Shown one piece after another: positions 31,738 to 41,432 of a stretch of DNA of 64,000 nucleotides. Numbering within the stretch: the first letter of the stretch is position 1; every line of letters starts with the position of its first letter. The notes under the pieces are model-generated. The model was given only the letters and a program-made list of their open reading frames with translations. It made no database searches and was not told the DNA's origin. The translations under genes were made by a program, and so were the position numbers. This DNA is from Heterodera schachtii. Its lineage: Eukaryota > Nematoda > Chromadorea > Rhabditida > Heteroderidae. The stretch covers positions 1,840,697 to 1,904,696 of the forward strand of contig SIJG01000015.1 in NCBI GenBank assembly GCA_023374025.1, read 5' to 3'.

Positions 31738-32080
31738 ATTATTTTATAATTTATTTGAAAAGAAAGAATATTATTATATGAATTGTGGAGAAATAAATAA
31801 ATAAATATTTAAGAATGTTTCGAAAAATGAGGAGATCAAATAATGACCGAATGAAAAGTGTACCAAAGGCAGTGAGTGACGTGATAATTACAATTAATCA
31901 TTTTATTCTAATGACACTTTGAAGGTAAGGTCATTTTTTGTCATATGTTATTTATTTGTTCCGCAATTTCGACCAGCAAATTAACAAAAACAAGTTCATG
32001 AAAAATAATTTGTGCAAAATTTCAAAAATTGAAGCAATTTTTTATTCCATTAGAATTTAGGGTAAATATCCATCATAGGT

Positions 32081-32970
32081 CCCAGACTCAAAATTGCATA
32101 AAAACACTTTTATAGGTTTTCTTAGGTGCTGAAAACGCCTAAACCACAAAAAACTGCGCGGAAAAGCGTTTAAACCGGTTTTTGAACCGGTTTAAAACTC
32201 GAAAATTTGAGTGAAAAGGGAGGCACCTGACCTTTTAAAACGGTCAAACTCACACAAATTTGGTATCATTTTGAGTTAAGTCTAAAAAACAAGGTATAAA
32301 TTCGAACCGACGCAATTTGAGCACTGGGACAACTGAGTCCCAGTGAAAATGGACACTTAAGTACCGAAAAATAATAAACGGGAAATAACAATTTAAAAGC
32401 AAAATTTAGCAAAAGGGAGCATGCGAAGACGGAGCAAGTAGTGGGGCGGGACGGAGGGCGGAGGAAGACGTCTGACGAGCGCCACAGGCGGTTGACTGCG
32501 GGGGCCCGAAGGGCCCCCGCCAATCAGTCAACCGCCTGCGGATCACGCGCGGACTTCTTCCGTAGCCCGTAGTCTCGCCCCACCTACTGGCCGCCGTAGT
32601 CGAGTGTGCGGCGGTTTTTTAGCGCAATAAGCTAAATTCAATCTTTTATATTTGACGTTCTTTTACTTTTTCTGACTACTGGTTTAAAAATAGTTTTAGC
32701 GATTTTGAGGACCCATAACATGCGTCGGTTCGACTTCATTCCATGATTTTTAGACTTAGCTCGTTAATAGCTTTCGAATGATACCAAATTTGTTCAAAAA
32801 TTTATATTTAAAATGGATTTTTGGCTGATTTTTAAGCTAATTTTCGTGATTTAAACCGGTTCAAAAACCGGTTTAAACGTTTTGCTGCGCCATTTTTTCG
32901 ATGGTTTAGGCGTTTTCAGCACCTAAGAAAACCTATAAAAGTGTTTTTATGCAATTTTGAGTTTGCTGGG
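32081..32970. mobile_element. Long inverted-repeat element with nested GC-rich palindrome
   Basis: About 110 bp at each end are inverted copies. The left starts CCCAGACTCAAAATTGCATA, runs through AGGTGCTGAAAACGCCTAAA and reaches AACCGGTTTTTGAACCGGTT; the right mirrors it. No clear target duplication is visible. A GC-rich imperfect palindrome (about 32420-32615) is embedded, with a near-perfect hairpin at 32490-32540. Confidence 0.75.
32420..32615. repeat. GC-rich foldback insert
   Basis: Arms such as CAGGCGGTTGACTG on the left and CAGTCAACCGCCTG on the right pair around GGGGGCCCGAAGGGCCCCC. Outer arms (AGTAGTGGGGCGGGAC versus GTCTCGCCCCACCTACT) pair with mismatches. The base composition contrasts sharply with the surroundings. 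Confidence 0.75.
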
Positions 32971-33140
32971 TGCGCATTCCCACGTGATTTTGCGAGGTCC
33001 CAGTCCGCAATCCCGCATTTTTTGAGAATTCGGGATGCGGATTCCCGCGGGATTTTGCGGGTTCTTAGTCCGCAATTCCGCATTTTTTGAAAATTGTTGG
33101 GTGCGGAATTCCCATGAGCAATCCTGCATTTTTTGAAAAA
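32971..33140. repeat. ~65-bp minisatellite, about 2.6 copies
   Basis: The unit has GATTTTGCG, AGTCCGCAAT and CCGCATTTTTTGA. It repeats at about 32971, 33035 and 33095, with the last copy internally deleted. It directly abuts the inverted-repeat element. Confidence 0.7.
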
Positions 33141-33571
33141 GTTCATAATTGTCAACACCTTTATTAGAGAATTTTGGCACATCAATCAAATTTAATTTAA
33201 TTTATTTATTTTTAATTTATTCTTGAAATAAAATAATAATTTTAAAGAAAGGATTTTTAAATATATTTACACAATCCCACCTTAAATTTAGACTTTAGCC
33301 TATTTTTTCCTTTCCCATTTTTAGGTCACATTTTAAGGTGTTTCGTACAAATAAAAGTCCTATTTTCAACCAAAAATTGGGTTTCTGTTTTTGATACGGC
33401 TCATTTCAGAGCATTGTTTGGCATTTACCTTTGTATAAATTACTTAACTATTTTTATTCCCGGCATTTGAATGAATTGCTACAAAACCACAACATTCCTT
33501 GGTTATTCTTCATCATTTTGGCAAATTCCTTCTTCGACCATGCCGATGATCCAAAGTTTGCCTCCTCCTTC

Positions 33572-33793
33572 TTATGCTGTGCCATCGTTTTCCACTTCAG
33601 CGGACAAAATTTTCCATTCCGGCATGGCAGCGTTAACGGGCTGAATCATTAGCATTTGTCATTAGTAATTAAGCAAAATTAGTGCTTTTCATTTTACCAT
33701 CGAACGGCGGGCTCTTTTCTTTGCGAGTGCACTTGGGGAAAGGAGAAGAACAACGGAGAGAAGAGCAATGGTCAGAAGAAAGAAGAAGCGCAT
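33572..33793 (-). CDS. 54-residue secreted peptide precursor, unrecognised
   Basis: Exon 33793-33698 starts MRFFFLLTIALLSVVLLL and continues to a textbook cleavage site SALA, then KKRARRSM. The GT-AG phase-0 intron leads to exon 33640-33572, PVNAAMPEWKILSAEVENDG then TA and stop. Mature length would be about 30 residues with a basic start. The second exon also has a longer open frame (to 33454) with two CxxxxxC-type pairs (LPCRNGKFCPLKW, WFCSNSFKC). That frame would need a one-base shift in splicing. It could be a neuropeptide-like or host-directed effector peptide; function is unknown. Confidence 0.55.
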
Positions 33794-33816
33794 TTTAACT
33801 GAAAGAAGAAACAAAA

Positions 33817-34562
33817 TTATGTAAAATAAAAGAAATCTTTTAGAAAATAAAAATTAAATTTTGAAAATGCAAAACGAATATTTATAGCCAAAATTAAAGA
33901 AGTCCATTGGTGGTGATCAATCATTCGCAATTTCAACCAAACTGCGAATCCTTCTCCGTTTTTTAATTGTACATTTACTTTGACCATTACTCTTAACAAA
34001 ACGAGTTCAATGAAACGATGTTCGCTAAATTGCATGAAGAAATATAACCCAATTATCATTAAACCAAAAAATGTAATTAATAATTAATTAATTTATTTAT
34101 TTATTGCTGAGTTTTTCACACAGATTTTTTATTATTTTGTCGTCATTTGTTTATTCATTAGGGAACGAACGATAAGTAAAATGCACAAAATAATAGTCGA
34201 AATAAATTTATATATGAAACAATAAATTTATTAGCAATGTTTTGTAAATTGGGAATTCATTTTTAATATTATTCGACATAATCCATTTTTTCTGAAATAA
34301 TTTCAAGTTGACCGTCCGTTATAATTTGCACTATCCGAACACAAAATTCTAAATTTAAGAATATTTGCAATTTTTTTAGCCAAGCATTGAAAATAGAAAA
34401 TTTAAAAATTTCAATTTTATAAGAACCATAAGGAAAATTGAAAAATAAAATTTTATCTTTTGGTTTTTCCTTAATTCTTGCAAAAAACATTTCCATGTTA
34501 AGAATTTTTTCATTTTTTTTTATCCTTGGCAGATTTACGAGAAACGAATTATCACCCGACAA
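33817..34562 (-). other. Two AT-rich open frames, uncertain
   Basis: Frames at 34269-34562 (includes FPYGSYKIEIFKFSIF) and 33817-34059 (includes NGEGFAVWLKLRMIDHHQW) are open without stops but AT-rich. They lack a clear start and match no family I know. They may be exons of one small gene or chance. An 18-base poly(G) tract lies at 34567-34584. Confidence 0.25.
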
Positions 34563-34619
34563 AAGAGGGGGGGGGGGGGGGGGGAGTTTTTTGGCACCCC
34601 TCGGGCATTGTGATTTTAC

Positions 34620-37443
34620 TCATTTGCACTGACCATTCCAATTGCTGCTTTGTTCCCGATAAATAGAGATCCGATTCAACGCCTTTTCCCATATAAATAT
34701 GCCATAGATTATCAGTGCACTGCCAATTAATGTAAGGCCAACGTAAGCGGTGGAAAAGTCTTTGATAATTGTGATAATTGAAAGGGAAAAGCAAATTGCC
34801 AAAAACAGAAATGGCAGAACAATGGGCATACGAATGGCCTAAATTCGGTTATTATTTTCATGTTAAATTTGTGTTTAAAGATATTTTTTATTCGAAAATT
34901 AAATTATTGAAAAATGCCGAAACATTGGTCCAAAATATGGGAGCAGTTGGTTGAAATATCATTCTAACTATTTGATTTTTAAATTATTTTTGAAACTCAA
35001 CTCCGAGTGGACCGGCAAATGTTTGAATCGGATGTACAAAAGTGCGCACATGGCACAGCCGCGCTGAAGCCAAACCGCGAAGCTGACGTAGCTGATCAGT
35101 TCATTGACATTGCCGAGAAACAATCCGATCACAATGAACACTGTCTGAATGCCGTAAATGATTTAGCCAATTGCTTAATGTTAAATTTGCAAATGCTTTC
35201 CCATTTTACATGGACTATCAGTGCCGCCCGGGGACTGTCGTGCGTTCGGTGGACACACGCGATAAACGAAGGGAGTTGCCGTTCACGCGCCACAGCGTAT
35301 AAATATCTAAAATAAAAATACAATAATATTTATTATTATTTATTTTAAGAAATAAATCATTCAATTTACGTGCCTACTTCCCATAAACACTGATGCGTTC
35401 AGTGCGTTTAACAAAACCAAAGAGATGATAAATGGCATAAGTTTGGTAAAATATCCCATCGTTTGGTCAGCGAATGTCTGAAAATTTATTATTCATTTAA
35501 TTCATTATGGATATTAATATTAATTTGAATATACATGTATTAATTGGCTTTTAATTACCATCGCAACGGCGCTGGAATTTCGAATATCACAAACGCTGAG
35601 AACGACAAAAAATGCGAAATTAATGGCGGTGTAAATGATCGCTGTGCAAGTCATGCCGCTGAGAATGGCGAATGGCATTGTGCTAAAGAATTTTCATCAG
35701 AAATGGCACTATTTCCAATAATAATTAATAATAAAATAATAATTATTATTATTAGTATTATTAGTATTATTCGCCTCGCTGGGTTGGAAATTTCCTCGAT
35801 GCCGTAATTGAGCACGTCCCATCCGTCGTAATTGAACAGTCCCGCAAAGAATGCATTTGTTAGGTTGCCAACATCAAACGAAGAATTGGCAAATGGTTGG
35901 CGCAGATTTTCGGTGTAACCTAAAAAAAGAGGAAAAACATTTTTGGAAATTAAAAAATATAATAAAAGTATTTAATTTGTTTTTTTTATAAAATTCAATT
36001 GGTCCTTTTTTGTGCTTTGCCCACCTTTAAATAAAAGCCAATAGAAGCCAATGCCAATGATTAAAAGTGCCGAGAGAAATTTGGCCACGCTGGTGACCAA
36101 TTGAAAGGGCGCGACCACCGAACGAAGTGAGAAAAAGTTGAGGAAAATGATCAGCCAAACGGAGCAAAGGGCGATCAGTTTGCGAAGAGCGAACGCAGCG
36201 GCCGAATTGTGCTGATCAGCGGCGTCCATCAGCAGCGAGTCGAGGCCAAGGCCCTGGACAAAATACTCGGCGAAAGTGTCCGCCTGAATGGCCGAATAAA
36301 GCGGACAGATGAGCACCGAGCCGGACACCATGAACATGAAGGCGAGCGGACGCCTAAAATTGGACGGACAAACAAAAGACGGACAGACGGACAAAAAAGG
36401 GACACTTGGCCAAAAATAATATTCAAATTAAAAGAGTGTAATCTGTGCTCAAATAATTTTTTTTAATGAGAAAATCAGTTTTGAAGGTTGGCTTCGTCTT
36501 TTAATGAGCTTTTTTCATTTCGAAACATTTAATTGAGCGCCACAAACTCTGACCATTTGACGTATGAGAGATAGGCAAAATCGCTGCCCGACCGGCGAAT
36601 GCTCGTGCCGAGTTCGATGTAACAGAAAGCGCCCAATGTGGTCGCAGCAGCAGCAAGCAGTGAAATGAGCAGTGAAAGTCCAATCTGACAAGGAAAACGG
36701 AGTTAACAAATCCAAATGTTTGTTCAATTGCCCGCGGCTGTTCGAATTTTAGTCTTTAAATGGGTTTATTTGACTTTTTGGTTTCAGTTTTTTCGACTTC
36801 TTATGAAAATTTCTCCCCCGAGTTGCTCCCGACATTTTCTAGTTTTGGGGGGGGGGGGGGAGGGTGGCATTTAATAGTTTTCAAAAATAACATCCCCAAA
36901 ACTCAGACAAACCCGGAAACTCGGAACAATTTTGAGCACTTTTCTGGGCAATTTTTAATTTTGAGTCGGTCTTTCACATATGGATTATGCCACCCACAAG
37001 TAAAATTGTGCAAAAATATGAAATGTCAAAAAATCAATCAAACAATGGCTAAATCACAAAATTTTTATGATTTTTTAAATTTACGCATGTAAAGTTTTTG
37101 GATCTGATCTTCGAATTTGTAATTTAAATTATCTGATAAATGAAAAAATATTGAAAAAATTTTGCCAAATTTTCCAAGAAAATTAAAAATTTTTTAGTTT
37201 TTTGGGGAATATCTTTGCAAATTTCTAAAAAGTCGACCATTAAAGGTTTTTTTCGATTTTCTTGCATTTTCTTATCAATTTAATCAAAATATTTTCAACT
37301 TATAAGCCTAACTCATACCGTACCGATCCGATTCTGTTCAAAATTGAGGTTGGCGTTATGAAAATGCCCGACCCGACGACACTTCCAATGAAATACGAAG
37401 TGGCACCCCAACGACCAAGTTTATTCTTTTCAGAAGATGGCAT
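34620..37443 (-). CDS. SLC7 amino-acid transporter light chain (LAT type)
   Basis: ATG 37443; exon 1 (37443-37324) reads MPSSEKNKLGRWGATSYF then IGSVVGSGIFITP, the substrate-binding GSGIF of APC transporters. Next come LGAFCYIELGTSIRRSGSDF, PLAFMFMVSGSVLICPLYSA (about 36.35 kb), LVTSVAKFLSALLIIGIGFY and FNYDGWDVLNYGIEEISNP, the YDGW-LN-EE-NP block diagnostic of LATs. MTCTAIIYTAINFAFFVVLS, NALNASVFMG, RYLYAVARERQLPSF, LISYVSFAVWLQRGCAMCAL and LYIRFKHLPV follow. The last exon ends NWNGQC-K, stop 34620-34622. Family knowledge: Na-independent exchange of neutral or cationic amino acids as a heterodimer with an SLC3 heavy chain. All landmarks are in order, so the gene looks intact. Confidence 0.88.
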
Positions 37444-37990
37444 TTGAAAAGAGCTCAAAAAGAAACATTAAATAAATAAATGGAATTAAATTTAATTTAA
37501 TCGAAAAAAATCAATCGGTCCAAAATTTGCTATCAAAGCGAAAAGTGTTGGGAGGAAACGAATGCATTGGACGGACGGACGACGGAATGTGTGCTGTCTG
37601 TGTTATCACCGTTTTTCAGCCACTTTTTCAATTTTGCATTTGTTACGATTAATTGTTGGCCTTTTTCCGGTATTAATTACGGAACAATCAAAAAAGCCTT
37701 TTGTTTGCTTTGTCCAATCAAAAAGTGATGAGCCGATTATCGGAAGACGTCGCCCAATTTGCACCGTTTCACTTTGTTTTAAATTGACAAAGTGTCAACT
37801 TCAAGAAAGTCTCGAATTATTTTTAGTCCACTTAAAAATTGAATTCACTTAAATTTCGACCAATATTACAGAAAATTATTTAAAAAATGATCCAATAAAT
37901 TTGAAGAAAAAACAAAAATATTTTAAATTAAAAATTAAAATCAAATGAATTGCTCATCTGTTAACAGAGTTCTTTTCTTCTTTTTCTTTC
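37444..37990. other. Intergenic, nothing recognised
   Basis: This AT-rich spacer is upstream of the SLC7 gene and downstream of the Ly6-like gene. An open frame on + at 37562-37852 has no splice or family support. Confidence 0.45.
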
Positions 37991-38960
37991 TCAATTAAAA
38001 CCAAATGAGATGGATTTTGTGTTGACATTGCTTTTCTCCGATTTGTTTCCAATTTTTGTGCCGGGCAAAAAGCGGAAAAGTTCCATTTTGCCATTGATCA
38101 CTTTCTCACACAATTTGGACATCGTCTCATAAGTCATTTTTGGCAGTGCGCATCCTTTGAGCAACAAAAAACTGCTTTCACTGACTAAATCACAAATAAT
38201 AGGTCATTAAATTATTTAAAATGGGTGCTTTTTACGCTTTTGTGGGCTTTTCGGCACACATTTTGCGCTCAAACACCAAACACTGTGCGCGGAACATCGC
38301 ACGCGTTTTGGGGCCAATTGAAAAGTGAAAAAGTCCGTCTCTTCGCTTTGTCCCACGCCTCCGGCGCCGTTCGATTCGTTCCAATTTCCGCCGCAGTAAT
38401 GCAACGCTTTTGCCTTAACTTCCGAAAGGCATTCAATTTCTAAATAAAATAATTAAATTTAATTATTTTCATTTATGGATACCTCCGAGTTGAAAGTCCA
38501 AAGAGATCGTTTTGGGCTTGTTGCAGTTTGACTTGAAGCAAAGGGCGCAGTCCGTGCGTTTTGCGATGCCTTTCCATTCGTCAAGGATGGCATTGCCATC
38601 CGACCAACAGCCACTCTCATCGGAACAACCTTTGGCATGCGCGAATACTTCTCCTAATTGATAAAAAAAAATAAAAGCATTTTATGAACAATTTGGTAGA
38701 CCATGGACAGTGATGAATGAAGTGCTAAAACAGCTTTTCGTTTCTGGTGTACACTTTTCCTTTTTGAAAGTGCCAAAAAGGCCCTTTTCTTCGAGTGCCA
38801 AACCCATTCCACTCCAACAAGTGATACTCCCTGAAAAGCAAATTCAATTTGATCCAAATTATCGCATAAATTTTAAAATTGGATTTAGTCCCACCATTTT
38901 GCGCGCCATACGCATTAAAAGCAGTGCATACGCAGAAGAGAAGTGCAATTACAAGGAAAA
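37991..38960 (-). CDS. Secreted Ly6/three-finger-like cysteine-rich protein
   Basis: A hydrophobic leader (VIALLFCVCTAFNAYGAQN) is spliced in phase to GSITCWSGMGL and CTPETKSCFSTSF. Then come GCSDESGCWSDGNAILDEW and DCALCFKSNCNKP, a three-finger pattern ending in the typical C-N-x. A second Cys-rich block starts EIECLSEVKAKALHYC and continues through CSAHISESSFLLLKGCALP to stop 37991-37993. Introns have GT-AG ends. The initiator Met exon is not located: the frame reaches an acceptor at 38961, and the nearest upstream ATG (39018) is out of phase. Family knowledge: Ly6 folds act outside the cell, often on receptors or channels. The role here is unknown. Confidence 0.6.
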
Positions 38961-39018
38961 CTATTTTTCAGAAAATAAAAATTTTGAAATTTTAAGCAAT
39001 TCCCTTAACAAATTGCAT

Positions 39019-39580
39019 TAAAATTTTACCACGCCAAAATAGTCATTTTTTGGCGAAAAAATGTCTCAAAATCATTTCTTTTTCGCCGGCGCTTAAAATT
39101 TAAAATAACATTGGTGAAAAAAAAGAGTCTTCGTTCGGATTCCACCTTCTAAATTTTTTGTTTCTGCCTACGTCCTGCTGCTGGTTTTTTCAATTAATTT
39201 TTAATTTCTGTTTCAGAAATTAAAATTGTAAATGCCTTAAGGCTCAAATGCATTGTGTTGTTGTTAAAATAAATGTCAAAGGAAAAAACATTTCCATTTT
39301 GGTGATTCACTGACGCATTTAATTAAAATGATAAAAAAGATTGTTTTGACAGCATTCGCTGACTTATAATTAACATTTTTAAATGTTATTTTATAACATT
39401 TTTGCATTCGATGAATTAAAAAAATAAATATTGTCCAACAAAAACAGAAAAATTTCGACTATTTATGGCAAAAACTCATAACAATATCAAAATAATACAT
39501 AATGAATATTTTTGCATTTTACATTAATTGATCGCCGCATATTAAGAGTTGCTTTCTTTGTTGGTTTCCAATTAAATGCT
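39019..39580. other. Intergenic, nothing recognised
   Basis: AT-rich DNA between the GPCR 3' end and the Ly6-like gene 5' end, both minus strand; it should contain the latter's promoter. Confidence 0.4.
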
Positions 39581-41121
39581 TCAATCGGCTGAGATGACTC
39601 TGATCGGATTTGGCCCAGGGGCCAATTGCGCCGGGCGACTGACGGGACTGATTCGGATGCTCCTGGTGAACACGGGGCGGTGATTTATCATCGAAAGCTG
39701 ATCAACTCTCTGCCAATGCTTTGCTGATCGAAGTTTCTCATTGTTTAGAGTACAATTTGTGGTGAATGTCGGCAGAAATTGCTCAGAACATCGACGGATT
39801 TTGTGTTGCATGCCAAACGCAGGCAAAATGGGACTGATCAGATGAATATTTGGTGATTGAGCAGGAAAAAAAGTGATCGGCGGATGGCGCAACAAAGAAC
39901 AAACGGTGATCAGCGGGAGAAGGACGAGCAGACAATGGAGAAGAACGGCACAAATGCGGGAAAAAGCCAAAAGAAAGGGAAACCGAGGCGAAACGATGGC
40001 ATCGGTGAAAAGCAACGGAAAAGACAGCGCAAAAACAAAGACAATTAACGTCGCCTAAAATGGGAGGGAGGCGATTATTTATTTTTATGGGGAAATTGAA
40101 ATGCCAAAAATATATTTATTTAAATAATTTTTAATCTTACAAATTATAATCATATAATATGAATTAATATGTAACATTAACAATATTCACCTGAAGAAAC
40201 ATGCTAAAATTGAACTGTCGGTTGAATTTGTGTTCTTTACTTTCCTTTGCATTTTGCGTCAAATTCGCAATTTTAATTGCACAAAATATGACGAAAAAAT
40301 AGGTGAAAATTACATAAACTACGAACAAAACGACCAATGTGATGTTGCTCATTGGTATCTAAAGTAAAATAAAAATTATATTTTTAATTATTTTATTCAT
40401 TTAAAATTAATCACTTTTTCTGCGTATGTTGGCATGATGTTTTGAACATTTTCGTCCGAATTTACGCCGACTGCCAAAAATTGGGCATCAGTAAAATTGT
40501 GCCCACCACGAGAACCGAACACAAAAAATCCAGTGAAAATTGTTTGGGAAAATGCAGCGACAAATAAAAGACAAAAATAAATTAACGCGAAATGGTAAAT
40601 TCTCCTGAATTTTATTAATTATTTAAATTTAAATAATTATTAATTAACCTTTTCAAAAGTAAGAAGCGATAAGCGAACTGAACACAAATTGAAGAAGTGG
40701 CAAAAAACAGCAGCAAAAAGAGCCAAAAATTGGCAACGAATTCGTTTAACCATCGCGGGAAAAGCATCAAAACATTTCTGTACTTTAGCAAAGGAATGCC
40801 ATCGATGGAAAGAAAACACTGAAAAACATTTAAAATATATAAATATTTAAATAATTAAAAAGCATTAGTAATATTTTATATACAAATTTAAAAAAATAAA
40901 TAAACTACCGGCTGTAAAAGAAAAGTGAGGATGAGCAAAAGCGAGCCCAAAATGGCGGAATGGAGCACAATTGGGAGGAGTGGACGTGATGCTTTTGGCG
41001 TTCTGTTCACCGCTAAGCAAACCGACAGAACATTCAGCGCAATTCCAATCAGTGCACAGAGTGCGGCGTTGACATTTGTGATCAGAAGGAGCAAATCGGA
41101 GGAGAGAAAAGAGAAGCCCAT
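39581..41121 (-). CDS. Seven-transmembrane chemoreceptor-type GPCR
   Basis: Five exons joined in phase, from ATG 41121 to TGA near 39581, about 400 residues. Helix 1 (NAALCALIGIALNVLSVCLA) is followed by NRTPKA and helix 2 (PIVLHSAILGSLLLILTFLL). Exon 2 gives helix 3 (NFWLFLLLFFATSSICVQFA). Exon 3 gives helix 4 (HFALIYFCLLFVAAFSQTIF) and an extracellular loop with HNFTDAQF. Exon 4 gives helix 5 (ITLVVLFVVYVIFTYFFVIF). Exon 5 gives helices 6 and 7 (LIVFVFALSFPLLF; AVLLHCLLVLLPLITVCSLL) and a long Ser/Arg-rich tail. The topology and TPK after helix 1 fit nematode serpentine receptors, but I cannot assign a subfamily. An upstream Met at 41202 is possible. Confidence 0.7.
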
Positions 41122-41432
41122 TTTGGAAATGGAATAAGATTTAATCGGAAAACAATACATTATTATTAATAATAATAAATTAAAATAAAGAAATTTGAGC
41201 ATTTTCATGGGAAAGAAAGTTTGCGTGACCAAATGAATTCTAATAAAAATGTCCAATTAAATATCATTCATTGCGCGTTACTATTTTTTATGCTCTATTT
41301 GTGTGAGTTAGGTGAATTTCCATGCCAAGAAAAGGCTCATGCCTTTCGCGTTTTATTGGCATTTGAAATGGGAAAATGCCATAAACATTCTATGAAATGC
41401 CAAAAAAGGAATTAAAAAAATATTTTGGGACT

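Noticed and set aside
32266..32523. 85-codon minus-strand frame with an Arg/Pro-rich start
   Set aside because: Lies within the GC-rich palindrome of a foldback element.
39857..40058. Lys/Arg-rich plus-strand frames
   Set aside because: Antisense to the last GPCR exon, which encodes helices 6 and 7 on the minus strand.
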